Shown: positions 43,867 to 51,265 of the stretch, piece after piece | Layout: every line of letters begins with the position of its first letter | Position numbering within the stretch: position 1 is the stretch's first letter | Source of the DNA: an uncultured Prevotellaceae bacterium | Lineage (GTDB): Bacteria > Bacteroidota > Bacteroidia > Bacteroidales > Bacteroidaceae | Assembly: GCA_900315455.1 (NCBI GenBank) | Contig: OMZE01000011.1 | Span: 27,499 to 91,498, forward strand | Length of the DNA: 64,000 bases | Direction of reading: 5' to 3' | Notes under the pieces: generated by a model | Told to the model about the DNA's origin: nothing | The model's input: only the letters and a program-made list of their open reading frames with translations | The model's database searches: none | Made by a program: the position numbers and the translations under genes

Positions 43867-43910
43867 AAAAAGAGGGGCTGCCAATACTCAAAACAGTCCC
43901 TCTTTTTTTG
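43867..43910 (+). terminator. Rho-independent terminator after the DUF3127 gene
   Basis: AAAAAGAGGGGCTG pairs with CAGTCCCTCTTTTT (one mismatch), with a T-run following. It starts 12 bases after the DUF3127 stop. Confidence 0.85.
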
Positions 43911-43955
43911 TTTTCGTAGGAACCATATTGTTTCCCCTATTGTTTGTGCCCAATA

Positions 43956-43987
43956 TTTGTTACTTTGAACCATTTTTACTATTTTTG
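43956..43987 (+). promoter_or_regulatory. Promoter of the TPR-protein gene
   Basis: TTTG at 43956-43959, 20 bases, then TATTTTTG at 43980-43987. The leader is about 23 nt. Confidence 0.65.
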
Positions 43988-44016
43988 CAATCGTACCATA
44001 AAACGCATTCAACACC

Positions 44017-47000
44017 ATGAAAAAAGTATTCCTTACTCTTATCATCCTAGTCACCACCCTCACCGCTATGGCACAGGCGACGCAGCCTTGTGTGGTGAAA
44101 CAATATAACCAGAAACAGCAGAAGACACCGTTGGCAGGCGTACAAGTAGAGGTGCGCGACGCTGGATCGGCAGCTTCAGGTGCTGATGGGCGGCTTACAT
44201 TGTCGTTCCGCACGCTGAAGCCGGGTGACCGTGTGCCTTTCCGTGCTGCCACGAAGGCGGGGTTTGAACTGATGAACAAGACCGCCGTGGAGCAGTGGAA
44301 CATCTCGCGCGACCAAAAGCCGTTCGAGATTGTGTTGATACAGAGTGCCTACTTCACGCAACTGAAAGGCAAACTGAAACAGTCGTCAATAGACAGTTAC
44401 CACGAAAAATATGAGAAGGCAAGAGCCATATTGGAAAAACTCCAGAAAGAAGGGAAAATGAAAGAGGAGGAATACCTCCGGCGCCTCAACGAACTCGAAG
44501 ACCGCTACGACAACCAACTGAAGAACCTCGATGCCTATGTCGACCAGTTCGCCCGTATCGACCTCAGTGAACTCTCCGAACAGGAGCAACATTTCGTGGA
44601 ACTCGCTCATGCCGGCCGTCTCGACGAGGCTGCTGAGGCCTACAACTCCCTGAATGCCGCAGGCAAGTATATCACCGCCGTGGAGAACGTCCGTAAATTG
44701 AATGAAGACATCGCTAAACTCGAAAACGAGAAAGCCAAGCAGCAAGAAGCCGCTCAGACGTTCTTCGCCATGCTGCAAAGGCAGGTCAACACTTTGAAAC
44801 TCGCTGGTGGTGAGGAGAACTATAAGAAAGCAGGAGAACTGCTGAAACGCGCCGCCTTGGCGGACATAACAAATGTGGAGGTGGTGAACGAATATGCCAA
44901 GTTTGCTTACAACCAAGATGATTTCAAGGAAGCGGAACGGTTCTGGCTCATTTGTCTCGATGGTATCGGTAATGATAATATCAATAAAGCAGTCATACTT
45001 AACAACTTGGGAGAATCAAGTACAAAAAATGTCAAATATGAAAATGCAAAAGAGTATCTATTTCAGGCATTGGAACTTTGGACGGTCATGTTCCAGTCAT
45101 TTCCCGAAACCTTTCGTGGCAACATCTCCATGACTCAGAACAACCTTGGCAATTTGTATTATAAACTCCTTGATTTTACTAAAGCAGAGGAATACTACCT
45201 CAAGGCGTTGGAGAACAAGAGCCTGTTGTTTACTCAAAATCCAGACACCTACCGTGAAGAATTGGCAAACATCCAGAATAATCTTGGACTGATGTACGCC
45301 AGTAATGATGACACGACAAAGGCAGAAGCATTTTTCATAAAGTCATTGGAAAACCTCACCATTCTGTACAACCAGAACCCCGACACCTACCGTGCCCAAT
45401 TGGCAGGCGTCCAGAACAATTTAGGACTATTTTATTCTCATATCCATTCTTACTCAAAGGCAGAGGAGTCCAGCCTCCAAGCCTTGTCAAAAATCTCCCA
45501 TTTGTATCAGCACAACCCAGATGCCTACCGTTCCCTATTGGCAAGGACACAACTCAGCATAGGCGTGATGTACAAGGATTCAACTGATTATCCCAAAGCA
45601 GAACAATATTGTCTTCAAGCTTTGGCAACCTTCACCACATTGTTCGCCCAAAACCCCGAACAATACAGAAGTAACTTGGCCTTTGCGCAATCCCATCTGG
45701 CGGACATCTATAATGAAACCCAAGACTACAAAAAGGCTGAAGAATACTACCTGAAGGCGTTGGAGAACTATGACCAGCTGTTCAATCAAGATCCCGAAAC
45801 CTACCGTTCTGATTTGGCTGCCATCCAAAGCAAATTGAGCCTCTTTTACAAGAACCTTGATGACGAGGCCAAATCAAAGGATTACATCAAAAAAACCATG
45901 GAAAACTACACTCATTTGTATAATCAGCATACTGATCTTTTCCATGAAGAGTCTGATTCCAAATCAGAAGAATCTCAAGCCTTGAATTTGTTTGAGGCAA
46001 ATTTAAACATCAGTAAGGGTGGCACCCTGGCATTGGGGGGCAATTACGAAGAAGCTGAAGGATGTTTTCTCAAATCATTAGAGATATTGGGGAAAATCAA
46101 CAACCTGTCAAAGGATAATGAAGAAATATACTATAAAACTTTAGCCTCATCGCAGTATTGCATAGGATTACTATATGAAATACAAAAGAAATACGACGAA
46201 GCGGAGGTTTACTACCTTAAGTCGTTGGAGCACCGCACTCAGCTGTTCTCAAATAACCCCGATGCCTATAGGGAGGATTTGGCGAGAAGCCAGAGCGGCT
46301 TGGGGAGTCTATACCATGACCTCCACAATTATGCAAAAGCAAAGGAATACTACCTCAAGGCGCTGGAAAATCATGGCGAGCTGTTCAAACAGGATTCCGA
46401 TGTCTACCGGAAAGACATAGCCAAAACACAAAGGTGTCTGGGGGATTTGCATGATGACACCAAAGACTACGTCAAGGCAGAAGAGTATTATCTACAGGCA
46501 TTGGAGAATTACAAATTCCTTTTCGAAAAGCAACCGGATGAGTATCGCGCAAAATTGGCATGGATACAATACAGTCTGATGTATATCTATGCAAAAGACA
46601 AGGCCAGACTCGACCAATATGAAACCATGCTCGATGCCGCATTGACCAATTATGAGGTGCTTTATCAAAACGACAAAGATTACCAGTCAAAAATAGTGAA
46701 CCTGCGCAATAGGAAGGGATGGCAGCTACTCAAAAAAGGAAAGACAGATGAGGCCATGTCGCTCTTTGAGAGCACTTATCAGCTCGACCCAAAGAAATCC
46801 ACTTCTTATCTTGCATCTGGCTGCAATGCCAAAGCTTATGAGCAAGCCAAAACTGGAGACTTCACCAAAGCCCTCGAAACCATCGACCACGCCATCACAC
46901 TCATGCCCGAAGAAGCCAACTACTACGACTCCAAAGGCGAGATCCTCCTGATGAAGGGCGACGAGCAGGAGGCGGTGAAGATGTGGAAGAAGGTTCTGGA

Positions 47001-47082
47001 GCTGAATCCTCAGTTTGTGGAGCAGATGGGGGAGTACTCTAATTTATACAAGCAACTGAAGGAAAAAGGCTTAGTGGAATGA
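44017..47082 (+). CDS. Large exported TPR-repeat protein
   Basis: 1021 aa. The N-terminus MKKVFLTLIILVTTLTAMAQ is a signal peptide. A small carboxypeptidase-regulatory-like beta domain follows (VEVRDAGSAASGADGRLTLSF), then a coiled coil (about 110-260), then at least twelve TPR repeats (for example AEEYYLKALENKSLLFTQNPDTYREELA) and a final TPR block. The repeats are near-identical, with Asn-Pro-Asp-Thr/Ala-Tyr-Arg joints. It should be a periplasmic scaffold. Nothing links it directly to conjugation. A decayed copy of its N-terminal part lies at 48370-48650, on the far side of the TIR gene. Confidence 0.8.
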   Translation: MKKVFLTLIILVTTLTAMAQATQPCVVKQYNQKQQKTPLAGVQVEVRDAGSAASGADGRLTLSFRTLKPGDRVPFRAATKAGFELMNKTAVEQWNISRDQKPFEIVLIQSAYFTQLKGKLKQSSIDSYHEKYEKARAILEKLQKEGKMKEEEYLRRLNELEDRYDNQLKNLDAYVDQFARIDLSELSEQEQHFVELAHAGRLDEAAEAYNSLNAAGKYITAVENVRKLNEDIAKLENEKAKQQEAAQTFFAMLQRQVNTLKLAGGEENYKKAGELLKRAALADITNVEVVNEYAKFAYNQDDFKEAERFWLICLDGIGNDNINKAVILNNLGESSTKNVKYENAKEYLFQALELWTVMFQSFPETFRGNISMTQNNLGNLYYKLLDFTKAEEYYLKALENKSLLFTQNPDTYREELANIQNNLGLMYASNDDTTKAEAFFIKSLENLTILYNQNPDTYRAQLAGVQNNLGLFYSHIHSYSKAEESSLQALSKISHLYQHNPDAYRSLLARTQLSIGVMYKDSTDYPKAEQYCLQALATFTTLFAQNPEQYRSNLAFAQSHLADIYNETQDYKKAEEYYLKALENYDQLFNQDPETYRSDLAAIQSKLSLFYKNLDDEAKSKDYIKKTMENYTHLYNQHTDLFHEESDSKSEESQALNLFEANLNISKGGTLALGGNYEEAEGCFLKSLEILGKINNLSKDNEEIYYKTLASSQYCIGLLYEIQKKYDEAEVYYLKSLEHRTQLFSNNPDAYREDLARSQSGLGSLYHDLHNYAKAKEYYLKALENHGELFKQDSDVYRKDIAKTQRCLGDLHDDTKDYVKAEEYYLQALENYKFLFEKQPDEYRAKLAWIQYSLMYIYAKDKARLDQYETMLDAALTNYEVLYQNDKDYQSKIVNLRNRKGWQLLKKGKTDEAMSLFESTYQLDPKKSTSYLASGCNAKAYEQAKTGDFTKALETIDHAITLMPEEANYYDSKGEILLMKGDEQEAVKMWKKVLELNPQFVEQMGEYSNLYKQLKEKGLVE

Positions 47083-47246
47083 TTGGGTTGAAATGTCGAC
47101 TTTTTTCACCAGCTTATTCAATGGAATGGAAGGAATGAAGATACTTTTTTGAAGAGTTTTTCATTGATGTATAATTATCGTCGGTTAATGATTGATAATA
47201 GAAACTGCCGAGTTGGGGGTGGTTTTCATTGGACAAGGATGTTCTT

Positions 47247-48203
47247 TCAATTTTTGGACACAGGGCGAACGCAAGCTCCGCGGAAGATGGCCTCTTCGCA
47301 CCAGTAGATGCTGCCGTCCGAGCGGAAGATGAGGTTCCAGGCAACATCAATGAAGGAAGGTAACCGCGTGGATGTCCAGTAATGTCCGCAGTCACGGGGA
47401 CCGTTCGCTGCAGGCATGAATATGCTGTTGCCGTTGAACTTGCTTGTATACTTATGCCCATTGACACCGTTTAGGGTCAACCACTCCTCGGAACAGTTGT
47501 CAAATAGTTCATCGATTTGGTCAAGTGTGGACATCTGCCAATTGCCACCCCATTTCAAATGCGCCACGTCATATTTCGTTCCACTGATGTCGCTGCCAAT
47601 ATCGTGGCAGGAGTCTGCGTCGCCGTCGCAGTGGATGTAGGTTTTCCAATCGTATATTCTCTTCTCCCCCGTCTCTCCCCAGGCGAAATAGTCTCCGACT
47701 TCCTCAGGTTTAGTTGCACCGACATTACAAGACGCCCATTTTGTGCCGGATGGTAGTCCGAGGTCGATGGCTTGAGGATGATTCCCCATTTGTGTAAGAT
47801 GGAGCCATTTACAAATGTCTGCAACCAACTTGCCCATCGCACGATTGTCGTTGGCTTGTGTCACTTGCTTTTGGGGAAAATTGAAAATGAACCAGTCTGG
47901 CAGGTTGGTGTCCTCAATATCGATGAAAACAATGCGCTTATGTTTTTTATGAGCATAATTTAACTCACGGACAGTAAAGTCATTTTCGGTATCTATAATT
48001 TTCTCGTGTGCCTTCGAATACATGAACAAGAACACATCACAATCGTTAATGGCATCTATAATCACTCTTGTGAACTGACTATCACCATCTATGCCCTCCA
48101 AATCCAACCAGAACTTGAAGCCTAGCTCGGATTCCAATTTCCGGACAATGGGGAATACCTTGGCCTTGTCAGCCCGCTTATAGGATACAAACACCTTTGA
48201 CAT
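47247..48203 (-). CDS. TIR-domain protein fused to a FISUMP-like domain
   Basis: 318 aa. Residues 1 to about 130 are a TIR domain (KVFVSYKRADKAKVFPIV, FKFWLDLEG, CDVFLFMYSKAHE, with E80 in TVRELNYA as the likely NADase glutamate). From about 143 the chain is a FISUMP-like domain (AIDLGLPSGTKWASCNVGA, GDYFAWGET, YWTSTRL, CVRPVSKN), as found in Bacteroidetes lectin-like, surface or formylglycine-fold proteins. No signal peptide. TIR enzymes degrade NAD+ or make signals in antiphage immunity. A TIR joined to a FISUMP-type domain could sense ligand through the C-terminus. It is convergent with the TPR gene. Confidence 0.8.
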   Translation of the reverse strand: MSKVFVSYKRADKAKVFPIVRKLESELGFKFWLDLEGIDGDSQFTRVIIDAINDCDVFLFMYSKAHEKIIDTENDFTVRELNYAHKKHKRIVFIDIEDTNLPDWFIFNFPQKQVTQANDNRAMGKLVADICKWLHLTQMGNHPQAIDLGLPSGTKWASCNVGATKPEEVGDYFAWGETGEKRIYDWKTYIHCDGDADSCHDIGSDISGTKYDVAHLKWGGNWQMSTLDQIDELFDNCSEEWLTLNGVNGHKYTSKFNGNSIFMPAANGPRDCGHYWTSTRLPSFIDVAWNLIFRSDGSIYWCEEAIFRGACVRPVSKN

Positions 48204-48302
48204 TTCTTGTCTGTATATTGTATTTATTTGATATATAGATTGGTTCTATCAGATATCTATGAATGATTCTAACGACACACTATGGACATAAACATTTGAT
48301 TG

Positions 48303-48333
48303 CAAAAATAGTCTTTTTTGATGAGTCAACAAA
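48303..48333 (-). promoter_or_regulatory. Promoter of the TIR gene
   Basis: On the minus strand TTTG (48333-48330), 19 bases, TATTTTTG (48310-48303). The predicted leader to the TIR ATG is about 90 nt. Confidence 0.65.
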
Positions 48334-48369
48334 CATAATTGCTGTTTTTCTCACATTTTTGAACCTTGG

Positions 48370-48650
48370 TTGAACCTCAGCTGTATCCTATCAGTGTCCA
48401 AACAGCCAATAAAAAGGGAAGCATCTTCTTGGAGATGGACGATTCAGGATGAACAAGGCCGCAATGGAAAAGTGGCTCGTGACAACACCCCCTTTTCCCT
48501 CATCATGGTAAAAAGCGACTATTTCGCCCAACTGAAAGGGAAACTCACGCAAACCTCTACCGACGGTGTCAAGGCAAAATATAAGCAGCCCATGCGGGAA
48601 TTGGCACAACAGAAGAAGGCGGGAATGATGCCTTCGATGAATTGGTTATT
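48370..48650 (+). pseudogene. Decayed fragment of a TPR-protein N-terminus
   Basis: A broken frame contains FSLIMVKSDYFAQLKGKLTQ and a following DGVKAKYKQPMRELAQQKKAGM, matching the 44017-47082 protein where it reads FEIVLIQSAYFTQLKGKLKQ and continues into its coiled coil. The match then runs out or shifts frame near 48640. No start, signal peptide or TPR part is present. It looks like the remnant of a paralogue, left on the other side of the TIR gene. Confidence 0.6.
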
Positions 48651-48744
48651 TTTTAAGCAAAATCCAACTATTTCTCATGTAAGATTGCTTTTTTAATTAT
48701 TATAATGTATTTTTGTCCTTGTATTAAGAAGAGACTTTTTGCGT

Positions 48745-49239
48745 ATGCCGGATGATTTTAAATACATAAAGGAAATAGACCCGTTCAATGACGATATTCC
48801 CTATGAAGTACGGATGAAGTACATCATTGATGCGTATAGAAAAGAACATAAGCGTATCGATGAATTGAATAATTACGCCAAGGGTCTTGAAGAAGAGAAC
48901 TGCCTTCTTACAAAGAAATTGAAGGAAGCGGAGGCCATGCTTGCTGAGAGGCGAGACAGTGAGGCAACCATAAAAAAGATGCAGATGGAAATCAACCAAT
49001 TGAAAGGTGCTATTACCAAAAGGTTTCCGAGAAGGGTTGTCAAAATGCGTGACATGAAAAAGAAGGTAATGAGTCTAATAAGGTACATCTATTATCTGCA
49101 AACTCTTCTTAAAGAGAACGGCATACCATATAAGGAACGGGAAGTCACACCAAGCCGTTCAGAGAGTATAGACTTTGAAAATCTCGACATCTTCGCAGTA
49201 AGAGACAATAAAGGGTTTTATGGAATAGATGACGAATAG
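48745..49239 (+). CDS. Coiled-coil protein, unknown
   Basis: 164 aa from the ATG at 48745. A basic/acidic coiled coil covers about residues 35-110 (EEENCLLTKKLKEAEAMLAE, MQMEINQLKGAI), followed by an acidic tail (ESIDFENLDIF). No signal peptide. No family recognised. It stands between the TPR remnant and the tra promoter. It may be a small cytoplasmic scaffold of the mobile element. The remaining spacer on either side shows no further gene. Confidence 0.6.
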   Translation: MPDDFKYIKEIDPFNDDIPYEVRMKYIIDAYRKEHKRIDELNNYAKGLEEENCLLTKKLKEAEAMLAERRDSEATIKKMQMEINQLKGAITKRFPRRVVKMRDMKKKVMSLIRYIYYLQTLLKENGIPYKEREVTPSRSESIDFENLDIFAVRDNKGFYGIDDE

Positions 49240-49314
49240 AATCATCTTTAAATATATAAAAGATTGATTAAAATCGAATATAAAAAATATTTATTAAAAA
49301 ACTTAAGTATTTTC

Positions 49315-49344
49315 TTGCAAATTCAAAAAATAGTATTATCTTTG
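49315..49344 (+). promoter_or_regulatory. Promoter of the conjugation operon
   Basis: TTG at 49315-49317, 19 bases, then TATCTTTG at 49337-49344. It is the only good promoter seen ahead of the tra genes on this strand. Confidence 0.65.
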
Positions 49345-49349
49345 TCACC

Positions 49350-49706
49350 GAAATTTGCACATCCATCCTGCCATGAGCGGCAGGGACAAAGGAGGAGCAT
49401 TGAGCGTTTGAAAGTAATCTGGTGAACTGATAGTTTTTGGAGATACCGTACATCGGAAGACTTCCGGACACTCACGTTTTTGCGGACAGATATACAGCGG
49501 CGTGACCCAACGTATGTTGCTTTTCGATAGGTATTTTCCAGAACCTCAGGCACCGGCAACGACGAAAGGACGCGCTGCTTTTTTATATATACTTTTTCTC
49601 TCACTCATAACAGACCCTAACCGTGGCGCCATGCCCGACATGGCCCACGGCCCCGGGATTACACAAGAATCCGCAAAACATCAACAACGATAAAACGACA
49701 AGACCA
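49350..49706 (+). other. Long 5' leader of the tra operon
   Basis: About 355 nt between the promoter and the first tra ATG, with no convincing gene. It holds CCTGCC-atgagc-GGCAGG (near 49366-49383) and a T-rich run after a GC-rich patch near 49575-49610 (gcgctgcttttttatatat), which could be attenuator-like. A leader this long suggests post-transcriptional control of transfer, but no known riboswitch is recognised. Confidence 0.4.
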
Positions 49707-50351
49707 ATGGCATTCTCATCCATCATGACATTCATCTGCGTGGGCTACGTGCTGGCCTATGGTGGCATGGTGTTCTACGACCTCTTCCTTGCCAAGGAAC
49801 CGGTAGAACTTGCTCCGAAGGTCGAAGAGGAGGAAATCGACATCAGCGACGAGGCGAAAACATTCAATCCTGTCATCATCGACAAGGACGGCTGCTTCCA
49901 TTGGGGGCAGGACGACAATCTCGATGAAGAACAGGAGATGACAAAAGCCGGGGAAGAGTCTGAGGAACTGACAATGGAAAGGTCTGAGGGAGAGTATGGT
50001 CAAGTGGTGGGGGATTCCGAGACAGAAACCTATATGGGGACTGTGGATGAACCTCTTACGCAGACAGAAGAACCTACGGACAATCCATCTGAGATTCTAA
50101 CCACCTTCCAGACACCACCTGAGGCAGAGACGCGGGAGAGTTCCACTTCCTCTGAGAGCCTGCAAGACTTCCCATCAGTATCACTATCACCCGAGTCGCA
50201 GCAAACGGCGACGCAGGATGAAGAGCCGCCCATCGAGACCGGTGCCATCGAGTTGAGCGAACTCACTGAAATGCTGGATGTGCTGGCGGAGAAAGGTGCT
50301 GACAGTCCTCTCGGGCGGATCATCCATATCTGGAATGTGGACGCGGCATGA
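49707..50351 (+). CDS. Small ICE membrane protein (first tra gene)
   Basis: 214 aa from the ATG at 49707 (MAFSSIMTFICVGYVLAYGGMV, read in parts); the longer frame starts in the leader. One N-terminal membrane segment is followed by a long acidic, Ser/Thr/Pro-rich region with many Glu, and a short C-terminal hydrophobic-charged part. This is the TraD-like position of Bacteroidetes ICE operons, where such variable proteins precede traE. Its role is not known. Confidence 0.65.
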   Translation: MAFSSIMTFICVGYVLAYGGMVFYDLFLAKEPVELAPKVEEEEIDISDEAKTFNPVIIDKDGCFHWGQDDNLDEEQEMTKAGEESEELTMERSEGEYGQVVGDSETETYMGTVDEPLTQTEEPTDNPSEILTTFQTPPEAETRESSTSSESLQDFPSVSLSPESQQTATQDEEPPIETGAIELSELTEMLDVLAEKGADSPLGRIIHIWNVDAA

Positions 50352-50488
50352 TGCCGCCGCCTCTCTCCCCACCATTGTCTTGTCTATTTCCATGAAACCA
50401 CACTGTGGCGTGAGCCACGTTTTCAAGATAACGAAACAACAGGCTTCTTTTTATTTGTAACATGTAAGTTTTCCCTTCAACAAGGAAA

Positions 50489-50881
50489 ATGATGTCACAA
50501 ATCAACAAAACCCGTTTGGCCGCCTCTATGACGTGCGGCAAGTCCATCGTGTGCTCTGCAAGAAGAGCCCTCACCTCTCCAGCCGCAAGGCGTGCGGCCA
50601 TGTTCGTGGTAATCTTCCTCGCTGTAGCCCTCGACACATGGGCGACCAGCACGGGAGCAGGAGGCTTCACCAAGGCCACCACGGAGATCAGTTCTTACCA
50701 GACTCCTGTGTCCAACCTGATGAAGGCTATCGCCGCCGTCATCGTTCTCGTGGGCGCGTTCAACGTGTTCTTCAAGCTCCAGAACGGAGACCAGGATGTG
50801 AAGAAGACTATCATGATGACCATCGGCGGATGCGTGGCGTTCATCGCCATGTCGGAAGCCCTTCCTCTCTTCTTCAAGTAG
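50489..50881 (+). CDS. traE: TraE (DUF4134) conjugation protein
   Basis: 130 aa. A positively charged start is followed by two membrane segments (AAMFVVIFLAVALDTWA and LMKAIAAVIVLVGAFNVFFK), with GAGGFTKATTEISSYQTPVSNL between them and GDQDVKKTIMMTIGGC after, as in DUF4134/TraE (a VirB2-like, pilin-type candidate). It is part of the mating channel. Confidence 0.88.
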   Translation: MMSQINKTRLAASMTCGKSIVCSARRALTSPAARRAAMFVVIFLAVALDTWATSTGAGGFTKATTEISSYQTPVSNLMKAIAAVIVLVGAFNVFFKLQNGDQDVKKTIMMTIGGCVAFIAMSEALPLFFK

Positions 50882-50959
50882 CCACGGATGTCCCATACGG
50901 GTGGGACGAAGCCATTTCTTCATCAGGGTGCCTCCGTCCCCCCGGAATCCTACAGAGTC

Positions 50960-51247
50960 ATGGAAAGTGAAATGACAGGACATCCGGTGTTCAAGGGGCT
51001 TCAGAAGCCACTTGAATTCATGGGCATCCGGGGCAGGTTCCTCACGTTCGCGGCAATGGCCATCGGCCTCTCGTTCATGGGGTTCATCGCCTTCTCCATC
51101 ATCATGGGAAAGCTGGCGGGATTCGTCGCCATGGTGGTCATCGCCATCACCGGTCTGCTGACCATCTACGTGAAGCAGCGCGGTGGACTCCATAATAAGA
51201 AACGCCACAAGGGGATTTTTGTCTACCAGGGCCTTTACGTCCATTGA
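50960..51247 (+). CDS. traF: TraF (DUF4133) conjugation protein
   Basis: 95 aa from the ATG at 50960 (MESEMTGHPVFKGLQKPLE); the longer frame to 50888 has no family support. Two membrane segments (LTFAAMAIGLSFMGFIAF, LAGFVAMVVIAITGLL) and a basic end. This is the VirB3-like, DUF4133 protein that usually sits between traE and traG. Confidence 0.82.
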   Translation: MESEMTGHPVFKGLQKPLEFMGIRGRFLTFAAMAIGLSFMGFIAFSIIMGKLAGFVAMVVIAITGLLTIYVKQRGGLHNKKRHKGIFVYQGLYVH

Positions 51248-51265
51248 AAAGGAAAGGAGGCCTGG

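Noticed and set aside
50533-50970. 145-residue frame over traE
   Set aside because: Arg-rich shadow of traE in another frame.
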